DNA of 24,032 nt, taken from the IMG/VR virus record IMGVR_UViG_3300025286_001447, positions 1-24,032 of that record; one strand, written 5' to 3'. Numbering within the stretch: position 1 is the stretch's first letter; every line of letters starts with the position of its first letter. The notes under the pieces are model-generated. The model worked only from the letters and a program-made list of their open reading frames with translations, searched no databases and was not told the DNA's origin. Below are positions 7,557 through 15,584 of this stretch, piece after piece. The DNA is from a virus. The position numbers and the translations under genes are program-made.

Positions 7557-10500
7557 TGACTTTTCCAGTTACTACTCCGGCATTTCCATACCGTAGTAAA
7601 CCAGAAAGCGAATTAGAAAAACGCCTAGAAAGACTAAAAGAAGCATGGTCTGTAGCTGTACGCTCACATCCTGAACTTAAAAAGTTTGGTAAAGCTCCTT
7701 GGAATGAACAGGGAGAAGTTAACCCAGATGCACTAAAAGAGTTTAGAAGTCTTCCTGCTCCTACTCCTACTACTACTCCTGTAACTCCAATTACTCCTCC
7801 AACTCTTATTACTCCTACAGCTCCTATTGCTACTAGTACACCAAGAGGGGTTCCTGATTTGGGATATGGTAGTGGCAGGCAAGAATCTTTTACAGATTTT
7901 TTGAAAGCTATGGGTAGGATATCTGCCCCTGCTGCTACTGCTGCATTAGGAACATTAGGAAAAGGATTTGATTGGGTATCTGAAAAAGGAATTAAGCCTG
8001 GTTTGGCACCATCTTTTAGAGCATCACCACTTGCATGGGAGAAGTCTGAAGAGGTTTCTCCAGAAGGTGAAGTTACAGAACTAAGCCCTTGGGATAGATT
8101 CAGACGAGGGGAATTCAAAGATGCTTTAGATCAGCTTACTACATTTGATGCATATCTATCACCAGAAGGTCGTTTTAGTCCCCAGGCAACAGCACAAACT
8201 ATCTTAGGGGGTTTAGGCCCACTAGCTCCTCCTCAATCTTTTCCGAAAGTACCTACTTTACGATCAGCAAATGTAGAAGAAGCGATAAAAGTAAAAGAAG
8301 CAGAACTTGGGCGACCACTTGATAAAAGAGAGAGAAGAGAAGTAGAAGAAGATATATATACGTTACCCCCAGGCATGAGAGGATTAGCAGAAGAATTACC
8401 TTGGTTTTTGATTCCTCCTGCAAAAGTGGCGAGGACTGGCATACAGGGATTGAGACTGGGACAAGCAGCACTTGCAGGTAAAGGGCTTGCTCCTAGAGTG
8501 GGCCGAGGTGTGCTACGTGCAACAGAAATGGGACTAAAACCAATTGAAGTTGCAGAAGAAGTAGCGTCTAAGGCTATAACACTCCCATTTAGAGGGCTTG
8601 GACAAATACCAAGGATTATGCGTAGGGCTATTGGTAGAGATCCTACTGGTCCTACTACACCGCCCACAGCAGCCCCCACCGCACGGGTTGGTGAGGAAGC
8701 CGCTGCCAAACAGGTACGGATTGGTGACGACGTTGTTTTTGAAGGAGTGGATGGCACGACAGGTGCTGGCAAGGTTGTAGGCGAAGGGACGATAGAGATA
8801 AATGAAGTAAGTAAGCCTTACTTCACTGTAAGGACTGCTACTGGAGAAACAGTTCAAAGGCCAATAGAGGCGGTTAGATTACGAGCTGCTGATGTTCCTG
8901 CCGCCCCCACCGCACGGGCTGCTGATGCTGCTGTACCTGGTGTAGCTAGAGACCTTCCTGTTGAGGAAGTTATTCCTCCTCTTTCTACTGCACAGGCTGC
9001 TAAAGAGATTGTTGAGCCTACTGTACAAACTGGTGTATCTATGGCTCCGGCTGTTAAAAAATCAATAGATAAGGCGAAACAATTCCGAGAGCTTGATGCA
9101 CCTGGGGGATTTTCTCGCTTCTTGGACATGATACCTGGTATAAGACTCTTACAACGATATATACGTCCGGGTGCTGATGAGACTCCAGTTCATATACAGA
9201 CTGCATATGTAGCATCTAGGAGTGAAAGGGCTCTTTTCTCTACTAAAACATCTCTTGATCGACATAATATATTTAATGAAGCTGATCGTTTATTCGGATC
9301 GGGGTCAATTGATGGTGAGATAACCAACGCCCGTTTTATTGGTGCGGCTAATGAGTCAAGCGATATTAATGGTTTGCTATTAGATGTAGCCCAACGTCCT
9401 CATCTATATGATTTAACACCTCAACAGAGTATGTTTCTAACTAATGTCTGGCAACCTCATAACTCAAAATTTATAAGACAGCTTATAGGAGAATATGGTT
9501 CGGGTGTAAGAGAGTATCCAGCCCCTAAAGGTGGTGTATTCCTGTCAAATATAGATGTTGCTGATGATGCGCTAAAGGCTCTTGGGACTACAGAGTCTGG
9601 TGCGGCAATAATAGGAAGAGGCAAACTGCGTGTATTTAAGACAGCAGCAGAACGAATGGCTAAAAACCCTGAGTTTAAGCCTATGACTAATATTCGTCTA
9701 TTACAAACCCGGATGGATGACTGGAAAGCTATTGAAGCAAGTAAAGAAGTGTTTAAACAAGGATCAGGAGGGCTAACACGTATTCAGGTTGTAGACCTAC
9801 TGCATCCTAAGCTTCGTCCTATAAAAGAAATTCTTGCTAGGAAAGTAAAAAACCTAAGAGCTAGGATCGATGCTGCCAGTACTCAGACAGGACGGCTTAC
9901 TGCTCGTGTATCACAGGCTCGTACACAAGCTAGGCAGGCAGAACGTCGAGCCCAACCTATGCTAAAACGCATAGAAGAACTTGACGATGAATATGGTGTT
10001 GAGTTGCCCTACTTATCAGGACAGGTCAGAGAGTTACTACGTGTAGCTTCTCAAGCAGAAAAACGTGGTGTAGATCTTGCATTACGTGTAGGAACTCGTC
10101 GAGGCAAAGCTAAGGCAATGATAAAAGAGTTGGACGAACTTGTGCCTAGGCTTGATAACCTAAGAAGGAGATATGAAGCAGCTAACCTAACAGGTTATAA
10201 ACTTGTAGAGAAAGGTATATTCCGATACTTTCCTTATGATGAGGCTGAAGTAGTACAAGAATTACAGAGTGTCACAAATAGCACGTTAGTCCGACTAGCA
10301 GACGAATGGCGTGGAACAAATTTTGCTGGAGATTTTTCTCCAATTGCTGGTATTCAAATTCCTGTTGGGTTTCTTTTTAATCCCAAGTTGGGTATACAGA
10401 GACTTGTAGGCATGGGTAAGAACTCTATTCAGAGTAGGGATCTTTTGTACGCTTTTAGAAGAAGTACTATGATTGATGCTATATCAAAAGATTTTACTGG

Positions 10501-12508
10501 GTGGAAGGACTTTGCTTATTGGACTGGCCTTGATGTGGTTGGTGATACCCCACAAGAGTTTGCAGGTGGACTGCTACGGTACATACCAGGTTTTACTAAA
10601 GCTAATGAGGCTATGTATACGGTAGTAACACGACAGATGAAGGCATACTATGATAAACAACTATCTTTTCTAGTAGGTACGTTTCCTAATGTAGATAAGT
10701 CATTGTTAAAGATGGCAGCAGCAGATAATGCAACGATGGTGTATCCACTTTGGAACCCTGCTAGAGTTGGCCTTTCACCTGCACGTGCGGCTGCATTTCG
10801 TGCTATGCCAACCTCTATATCATTTGTTACTAGACCAGCCGCTCTTATATCTAAGGCATCTGGAGCTTTTCTCAAGATGGCGGCTAAGGGTGTCCCAAAT
10901 AAGACAGGGATCTCTCCTGCACTAAAGGAACCACTTACGCCTAGTGAGAAGTTAGCTGTTAGATCTGTTATTACAATAGCTGCGTCAACTATGGCTATGT
11001 CTCTGAGTAGTGCAGCGATCTCAGCTTTGGCACGGGATAGAGATCCGTTGAAGGCAATGCTAGAGGTCGTCGATCCTACGTCACCCAAGTTTATAGCTAT
11101 AGTATTTGGCCCCCGTTATATACCTTTGGGTGGAGCATTTAGGAGCATAATAAAGATGATTTATCCTCGTGAGGTAGATTGGGCTCCAATTCCTGTACCG
11201 TTTGCTACGGTAGGTAACTTTGTAAGGAATCGTATTAATCCTGCCTGGAAAACACAGGTAGAGTTAATTGCAAATAAGGACTTCTACGGCAATACAATTC
11301 GTGAAGGGAGTATGCCTGAACAGGTTTGGCAGTCATTACTGTATGAGATAGAAGGACTTATTCCCTTGGCTCTTGGTACTGGTATGGGGGGATTACGTAG
11401 GGGCTTACCTATTGGAGAGATCTTTGAGGAGTCAGCCGCACAATTTACAGGTACTAATATTGGAATTGAACGACCATATGAAAAACGAAAATATATACAG
11501 GCTGGTTTAATATCTGAATTTAATCTTGGTACTTTTAAAAATGTTATAAATGAACTGGGTTATGGGTTGGGTGAAAAATGGAAAACTATGGATAATTTGG
11601 ATGAAACACCAAGTGTATATTCACAAATTGATCCAAAAACAAAGTTAAGAATACAAAATGACCCAGAAGTTAAAGAGCTTACCCAACAGATGAAAGATGA
11701 AATAAGTAGATTGGATACTGACCGAGGAAAGTATGAAAGAGAAGTTGATAAGGAACGAGAAGTGTTGATGGCAAAGTTACATGCGGCCTGGAAAGAAGCA
11801 CAGAAATTAGAACAAGATCCTGAAAATCCTTTATATGAAGGCTATCCCTACATACATTATAGATTGTTAAGGAAGGAAGCGATAAAAGAATTTTATATAT
11901 CAAAAGAGCTGTTAAGAGATCTATTCTTAGAAGATTATGATAAAGAAATTGATACTCCTTTTGAAATAGGCGAAGACGAATATTACAGACTTTTAGTCGC
12001 AGATGATAAAGAATTAGTAGAAAGCATACCTGAATTAGGAGATTATATTTCGCTTGAAACTGATACCGGTGAGATGAATTGGGAAGAATATAATCGTAGG
12101 ACAGAATATTTAAACAAGGCTTGGAGCCCAGAATTTATTGAGGACATTAGAAAACTTTCTATTGCTAAACAAGATCTTCCTGATTTTGAAAGAGAATACA
12201 GAAAAGCTATGAACCATATTCAAGAGAAAGGTTGGTTTGATACTAAAAAAGATGCTGCTGCTAAATTGGGGCTGTCTAACGTATTAGAATCTTGGATAGC
12301 TATGGGTACAACATCTGTTGTAGGTAAAAAATATAAAAAGGATAATTCTGATGTATTTAGAAGGATTGATAGTCAGGAAGATGCAATAAGATTAGTACTA
12401 AGAAGTGAAGATCCAGATCTGCAAAAATATCTTAGGCATTTAGGATTTGTATCTGGAACTGTTGATCAAGATGCTAAAAGAGCCCGTGGGTGGGGCTTAC
12501 CAAGATAG
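7556..12508 (+). CDS. Giant 1650-aa phage protein, candidate internal/ejection protein
   Basis: The largest gene in the window; function not recognised. Approximate order: a Pro/Thr-rich linker at residues 68-100; an SFTDFL motif at 111-116; a helical region with ELPWFLIPPAKVA near 285; a compact beta-rich insert at about 387-447 (VRIGDDVVFEG ... FTVRTATGE), flanked by repeated APTAR segments; a long Arg/Lys/Glu helical, coiled-coil-like stretch at 750-878; a hydrophobic Ala/Ser segment at 1133-1160 that could enter a membrane; FGPRYIPLGGAF near 1184 and NRINPAWKTQVELIANKDFYGN near 1224-1245; and a highly charged C-terminal third. The FGPRY ... GKDFYGN-type order resembles a segment I know from other very large phage proteins, often internal virion or polyvalent proteins (recollection). 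Its place near portal and scaffold supports a packaged protein. Bases become more AT-rich after about 11,460. Confidence 0.75.
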   Translation: MTFPVTTPAFPYRSKPESELEKRLERLKEAWSVAVRSHPELKKFGKAPWNEQGEVNPDALKEFRSLPAPTPTTTPVTPITPPTLITPTAPIATSTPRGVPDLGYGSGRQESFTDFLKAMGRISAPAATAALGTLGKGFDWVSEKGIKPGLAPSFRASPLAWEKSEEVSPEGEVTELSPWDRFRRGEFKDALDQLTTFDAYLSPEGRFSPQATAQTILGGLGPLAPPQSFPKVPTLRSANVEEAIKVKEAELGRPLDKRERREVEEDIYTLPPGMRGLAEELPWFLIPPAKVARTGIQGLRLGQAALAGKGLAPRVGRGVLRATEMGLKPIEVAEEVASKAITLPFRGLGQIPRIMRRAIGRDPTGPTTPPTAAPTARVGEEAAAKQVRIGDDVVFEGVDGTTGAGKVVGEGTIEINEVSKPYFTVRTATGETVQRPIEAVRLRAADVPAAPTARAADAAVPGVARDLPVEEVIPPLSTAQAAKEIVEPTVQTGVSMAPAVKKSIDKAKQFRELDAPGGFSRFLDMIPGIRLLQRYIRPGADETPVHIQTAYVASRSERALFSTKTSLDRHNIFNEADRLFGSGSIDGEITNARFIGAANESSDINGLLLDVAQRPHLYDLTPQQSMFLTNVWQPHNSKFIRQLIGEYGSGVREYPAPKGGVFLSNIDVADDALKALGTTESGAAIIGRGKLRVFKTAAERMAKNPEFKPMTNIRLLQTRMDDWKAIEASKEVFKQGSGGLTRIQVVDLLHPKLRPIKEILARKVKNLRARIDAASTQTGRLTARVSQARTQARQAERRAQPMLKRIEELDDEYGVELPYLSGQVRELLRVASQAEKRGVDLALRVGTRRGKAKAMIKELDELVPRLDNLRRRYEAANLTGYKLVEKGIFRYFPYDEAEVVQELQSVTNSTLVRLADEWRGTNFAGDFSPIAGIQIPVGFLFNPKLGIQRLVGMGKNSIQSRDLLYAFRRSTMIDAISKDFTGWKDFAYWTGLDVVGDTPQEFAGGLLRYIPGFTKANEAMYTVVTRQMKAYYDKQLSFLVGTFPNVDKSLLKMAAADNATMVYPLWNPARVGLSPARAAAFRAMPTSISFVTRPAALISKASGAFLKMAAKGVPNKTGISPALKEPLTPSEKLAVRSVITIAASTMAMSLSSAAISALARDRDPLKAMLEVVDPTSPKFIAIVFGPRYIPLGGAFRSIIKMIYPREVDWAPIPVPFATVGNFVRNRINPAWKTQVELIANKDFYGNTIREGSMPEQVWQSLLYEIEGLIPLALGTGMGGLRRGLPIGEIFEESAAQFTGTNIGIERPYEKRKYIQAGLISEFNLGTFKNVINELGYGLGEKWKTMDNLDETPSVYSQIDPKTKLRIQNDPEVKELTQQMKDEISRLDTDRGKYEREVDKEREVLMAKLHAAWKEAQKLEQDPENPLYEGYPYIHYRLLRKEAIKEFYISKELLRDLFLEDYDKEIDTPFEIGEDEYYRLLVADDKELVESIPELGDYISLETDTGEMNWEEYNRRTEYLNKAWSPEFIEDIRKLSIAKQDLPDFEREYRKAMNHIQEKGWFDTKKDAAAKLGLSNVLESWIAMGTTSVVGKKYKKDNSDVFRRIDSQEDAIRLVLRSEDPDLQKYLRHLGFVSGTVDQDAKRARGWGLPR
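8672..8918 (+). repeat. 16-bp GC-rich direct repeats flanking a domain
   Basis: GCCCCCACCGCACGGG occurs identically at 8672-8687 and 8903-8918, 231 bp (77 codons) apart and in frame. The enclosed segment encodes a self-contained beta-rich domain. In this AT-leaning gene an exact 16-mer of this composition is unlikely by chance. Confidence 0.8.
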
Positions 12509-12528
12509 TCTATGGACATAATCAATAT

Positions 12529-12545
12529 ATACCTACAAAAGGTAT
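12529..12545. promoter_or_regulatory. Possible operator or hairpin upstream of the capsid promoter
   Basis: ATACCT (12529-12534) and AGGTAT (12540-12545) form a perfect 6-bp inverted repeat around a 5-base centre and end 8 bp before the -35 box. There is no T-run after it, so a terminator is unlikely. A regulator site is possible. Confidence 0.35.
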
Positions 12546-12553
12546 CGTGTAGC

Positions 12554-12583
12554 TTGACAACTATAACATATTATATTTATGCT
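12554..12583 (+). promoter_or_regulatory. Sigma70-like promoter for scaffold and capsid genes
   Basis: TTGACA at 12554-12559, an 18-bp spacer and TATGCT at 12578-12583. It sits in the only sizeable gap (95 bases) between 2545 and 14733. The predicted transcript start near 12590 lies after the ATG at 12589, which supports translation from 12604. An upstream CGTG-TA-AG string resembles the one before the promoter at 474. Confidence 0.6.
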
Positions 12584-12603
12584 AAGACATGGAGGGGAAT
12601 ACA

Positions 12604-13380
12604 ATGACAATGGAGCAAACTGAAAAAGTTGATACTGTGCAGGCTGATACTGCTGTAGCAGATCCAGTAGCACCAGATCCAGTAGCACCAGAGACCGGAC
12701 AGCAGTCTGAGTTACCTCTTGGAGATGCCAGTACGGAACAATCTGGACCTAGTCCTGCTATTACAGAGACATCTCCTGGATCGTTACCACCACCTGCTCC
12801 ATCTGAACCTTTTGGATCAACACAGCCTCCAGCTCCACAGGTTCAATATACACCTGAACAGATAACTAAGATGCAACGGGATGCTGCTCAATACGAGCAG
12901 GTCCAGATGAGAATAGCATTACAAAACCAGGCTAATGAGTATAAACAACAATTAGAAGGACAGGGATTTTTACCCGAACAGGCAGAACAAATTTCCAATA
13001 ATCACATGCAGTCGCAGGAGCGACAGGTCACGCTAATGCAGCAGGCCGAACAGTACGGGAGGCATATACAAGAAAAACAATTGGCCGCAGAACAGTTTGT
13101 TAAAAAGTACAGTCTTGGTATCGATGATTTAGCAGCATTAAGAACCCATAATGATCCACAGTCAATGGAAAACGCTGCTAAACAGATGTCTGCGAATCGG
13201 GAGCGGGACGCAGAGTTGACAAGATTGAAACAGGCACAAGTGCCTGCTCAGTCTTTTGATAACAGTCAGGGCAATCCACAAGTGGCTGCCGACGAGGGGG
13301 GCTGGCTGGATCGTTACAATGCTGGTGATAGGTCGTCAAATGCACAGACGGCTGCCAGAAAAGCAGCGGGACTTAGTTAG
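12604..13380 (+). CDS. Capsid scaffolding protein (probable)
   Basis: The product is 258 aa from the ATG at 12604, chosen because GGAGGGG ends 6 bases before it. The in-frame ATG at 12589 would precede the likely transcript start. Residues 1-75 are acidic and Pro/Ala-rich with repeated DPVAP units. A Gln/Glu-rich, helical, coiled-coil-like middle follows (about 80-215), then a loose segment and a basic C-terminus, GGWLDRYNAGDRS ... AARKAAGLS. A disordered acidic start, a long helix and a short basic end directly upstream of the major capsid gene is the usual scaffold layout. Scaffold subunits guide capsid protein into a procapsid and leave before or during packaging. No protease domain is visible. 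Confidence 0.8.
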   Translation: MTMEQTEKVDTVQADTAVADPVAPDPVAPETGQQSELPLGDASTEQSGPSPAITETSPGSLPPPAPSEPFGSTQPPAPQVQYTPEQITKMQRDAAQYEQVQMRIALQNQANEYKQQLEGQGFLPEQAEQISNNHMQSQERQVTLMQQAEQYGRHIQEKQLAAEQFVKKYSLGIDDLAALRTHNDPQSMENAAKQMSANRERDAELTRLKQAQVPAQSFDNSQGNPQVAADEGGWLDRYNAGDRSSNAQTAARKAAGLS

Positions 13381-13402
13381 TTAACCTAGGAGGTAAAAGG
13401 TT

Positions 13403-14278
13403 ATGGCCCAGACAGCTACAACGGGTAATTTGGAAAATGCCCAAAAAATTATTCTTGCGGCGAGTAGATATACTGAAGAGCATAATGCTCCAGCTCTAGC
13501 TTTGATAGAGCCCTTCAGTCTTCCAAAGGGCGCAAAGCAAGTATCAGTTCCTAAAGTGGGACAGATGACGATAAGTGATGTAGGTGATGGTCAGGATATT
13601 GTGGATGAGGAAGACATCGGGATGACCACGGTTGACCTTACAGCTAGTGAGGTTGGTGCAAAGGTTATCTTGACCGACAAGCTGGTACGACAGGCTGCTG
13701 ATAATGTATTCAGCATGATTGGGCGACAGCTTGGTGATGGTATGGCGAGGAAGAAAGACACAGATGTTATTGCTCTGTGGCCTAGCCTTAATGGTAGTAC
13801 GGTACTTGGTGCAGATGGACGTGATATGAATACAGCAAACACACACGCTGTTATATCTAATGCAAAAGCTAACAAGTTCGGAAACCAACTGTATTTCATT
13901 CACCACCCTAATGCAGTCGCAACACTTTCAAAGCAAGCTGCTACAACTGCTGATACAGCGGCTGGAGGACTCTCCAGTGGATGGAGTGTAGACTTACTAC
14001 AGAATTTCTATAGCGGGTTAAGGCCAATCAATAATGTTCCTATATTTGAAGATGGGAATATTGAGAAGGTGTCCGGTGTTGACTCTGGATATGGTGTTAT
14101 CGCTGATAAAACAGCGATGGCTTATATTTCCAGCGTTGATACCCGTACTGAGAGACAGAGGGATGCTTCTCTACGAGCAACTGAACTTGTTATGACTGCT
14201 GATTACGGTGTGTTTGAGCTTGATGACAGCCGTGGCGCAGCGGTACAGTTTGAGATTGGCGACCTTTCAACTTCATAA
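13403..14278 (+). CDS. Major capsid protein
   Basis: A 291-aa protein with the best ribosome site in the window (AGGAGGT at 13388-13394, 9 bases before the ATG), as expected for the most abundant virion protein. It follows the scaffold gene and has the all-soluble alpha/beta profile of HK97-fold capsid proteins: an N-terminal helix (NLENAQKIILAASRY), a beta-rich E-loop-like region (VSVPKVGQMTISDVGDG), the spine-helix-like DKLVRQAADNVFSMIGRQLGDGMARKKDTD, and a C-terminal domain with YGVIADKTAMAYISS and YGVFELDDSRGAAVQFEIGD. No separate prohead protease cleavage region is evident. The fold itself is inferred from context and pattern. Length is at the compact end of the family. Confidence 0.88.
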   Translation: MAQTATTGNLENAQKIILAASRYTEEHNAPALALIEPFSLPKGAKQVSVPKVGQMTISDVGDGQDIVDEEDIGMTTVDLTASEVGAKVILTDKLVRQAADNVFSMIGRQLGDGMARKKDTDVIALWPSLNGSTVLGADGRDMNTANTHAVISNAKANKFGNQLYFIHHPNAVATLSKQAATTADTAAGGLSSGWSVDLLQNFYSGLRPINNVPIFEDGNIEKVSGVDSGYGVIADKTAMAYISSVDTRTERQRDASLRATELVMTADYGVFELDDSRGAAVQFEIGDLSTS

Positions 14279-14292
14279 GCAGGGAGTAATTA

Positions 14293-14733
14293 ATGGTAGG
14301 AGTAAGTGAGCGCAATCAACAGAAGCTAGAACTTGCTAATGCAGGATTCTCGCTAAAGTACATAGATGAGTGGCAGTCTAAGACTTCACTTTATCGCCAT
14401 AAGCCTAGCTATAATATAGAAGGCAACGTGTCAGAAGGTATTGGCACTGTAATAAAGGGAGTCCCAGGAAACCCAGACTATGTGTTGCGTAAGGCTCGCA
14501 TCGGACTATTTCCTTGGCTACCTGGTGACACATGTGAGTGTCGGTGGTGTAGAGAAAAAGCAGTTAAAGCTGTAAAGGAAAAGCCAAAGGAAGAAGTTAA
14601 AAAAGAGATCCTTACTTCTCAAAGTGAAACTACTGTTAAGTTGAAGTGTCCAAATTGTGACTATATAGCTAGTGGTACATCTGGCGTGAGTGCAACCTCA
14701 AGTTTGAGGGCTCATGCCAGTGTACACAAGTAA
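14293..14733 (+). CDS. Zinc-finger-like small protein next to the capsid gene
   Basis: A 146-aa protein with a GGGAG ribosome site. It has a cysteine cluster CECRWC at residues 81-86, a charged Lys/Glu linker at about 88-107, and a C-terminal C2H2-like finger: Cys119, Cys122, His141 and His145 (CPNCDY, then SLRAHASVHK). The C-x2-C and L-x2-H-x3-H ends match classical fingers, but the gap between the Cys and His pairs is 18 instead of about 12 residues. The N-terminal half (FSLKYIDEWQSKTSLYRH) is unassigned. The position between the major capsid protein and a probable capsid-surface protein suggests a late role, for example a virion or late-regulatory protein; neither is proven. Confidence 0.75.
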   Translation: MVGVSERNQQKLELANAGFSLKYIDEWQSKTSLYRHKPSYNIEGNVSEGIGTVIKGVPGNPDYVLRKARIGLFPWLPGDTCECRWCREKAVKAVKEKPKEEVKKEILTSQSETTVKLKCPNCDYIASGTSGVSATSSLRAHASVHK

Positions 14734-14741
14734 GTAGTACT

Positions 14742-14777
14742 CCAAGTAACTGTAAAGATTGGCCGAGGTTACTTTGG
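14742..14777 (+). other. Possible stem-loop between late genes
   Basis: CCAAGTAAC (14742-14750) can pair with GTTACTTTGG (14768-14777) with one bulged base and a 17-base loop. It lacks a following T-run, so it is at most a weak terminator or processing site. Its right arm overlaps the spacer of the promoter at 14759-14787. Confidence 0.35.
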
Positions 14778-14787
14778 GTAATATAAT
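14759..14787 (+). promoter_or_regulatory. Promoter with a perfect TATAAT -10
   Basis: TTGGCC (14759-14764, four of six consensus bases), a 17-bp spacer and TATAAT (14782-14787), in a 110-base gap before the next gene. Transcription would start near 14794 and leave a leader of about 50 bases. That leader contains AACCT (14823-14827), able to pair with AGGTT (14834-14838) and partly cover the AGGAGG ribosome site (14831-14836). Confidence 0.5.
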
Positions 14788-14843
14788 ATTCGGCTGATCG
14801 CAGGGCTTAGAACCTGTAGAATAACCTTTAAGGAGGTTTAGAA

Positions 14844-15584
14844 ATGTCTTTTAGTGCAATTCAGGGTGGAAGGTATGGTTTTGAAAAACAGACCACATCC
14901 TCCAAGAAACAGATCTATGGAGCGACAATGGCTCTTTCAGACGGAAGAGTATTTCGCTACGTGGAAAATGGTGGAACTGCTATTGGAGAAGGGCTAGTTG
15001 TAGCTAGTGAGGCTCCAGCAGGAAATCATGATGAAGACTTGGTAGTGGCAACTAGCGGTTCTGCTGGCGGTCTTACTATTGGTGTTACCCTTGGCGGTAC
15101 TGCCGCAGCGAAGAATCTTTACGCAGAAGGATTTCTGTTTTCCAACTTAGCTTCTACAACTCCACACGAGATGTACAAGATTAGGTCTCATCCTGCTATA
15201 GCTTCAAGTGGAACTGGAACAATCACGATAGATGAGGGTGATGGATTCCAGACTGCTATTACAGCAGGCACGGATACTGTGGGTCTTATCAAGAGTCCTT
15301 ACAAGGATATTGTTGTTGCTCCCGCAGCCGTTGCAGGACGATTTGTTGGCGTTACCTGTGCAGATCTTGAGGCTGATTACTTTGGCTGGGTCCAGGTATC
15401 AGGTTTAGCTTCTGTTAAAATTGACGGAACTCCAGCATTTGGCACATTGGTTGGAGCAAGCTCAAATCACGCAGGACAGCTTCTTGCTATAGGTGCCGAT
15501 ACAACTCCTGCTCTGGCAAGGATACATGGGAAAGCTGGTGTGGACAACGAGTTCCATACCGTATTCCTAATGAATCTAGCTTAA
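14844..15584 (+). CDS. Probable capsid-surface or minor structural protein
   Basis: A 246-aa protein, rich in Gly, Ala, Thr and Val with regular short beta-type segments and no membrane region. The ribosome site is AAGGAGG (14830-14836), and the gene has its own likely promoter, which points to a high-copy product. It begins MSFSAIQGGRYGFEKQ and continues with repeated glycine turns (VVATSGSAGGLTIGVTLGG), a middle TPHEMYKIRSHP segment and a second beta region (VSGLASVKIDGTPAFGTLVG). Two genes downstream of the major capsid protein, head decoration is the most likely role, but that rests on position and composition only. A minor coat component or assembly chaperone would look similar. It overlaps the next gene by one base. 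Confidence 0.7.
   Translation: MSFSAIQGGRYGFEKQTTSSKKQIYGATMALSDGRVFRYVENGGTAIGEGLVVASEAPAGNHDEDLVVATSGSAGGLTIGVTLGGTAAAKNLYAEGFLFSNLASTTPHEMYKIRSHPAIASSGTGTITIDEGDGFQTAITAGTDTVGLIKSPYKDIVVAPAAVAGRFVGVTCADLEADYFGWVQVSGLASVKIDGTPAFGTLVGASSNHAGQLLAIGADTTPALARIHGKAGVDNEFHTVFLMNLA

Noticed and set aside
7528-8118. 196-codon reverse-strand frame
   Set aside because: Antisense to the giant gene's Pro/Thr-rich region; low-complexity product (Val/Gly runs) and no neighbours on that strand.
12589-12603. Upstream ATG for the scaffold gene
   Set aside because: The GGAGGGG ribosome site lies within this segment and fits the ATG at 12604; the predicted transcript also starts after 12589.
13216-13246. 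TTGACA and the inverted repeat CAGGCAC/GTGCCTG inside the scaffold gene
   Set aside because: No -10 box at usable spacing; a 7-bp arm repeat in coding DNA is weak evidence.
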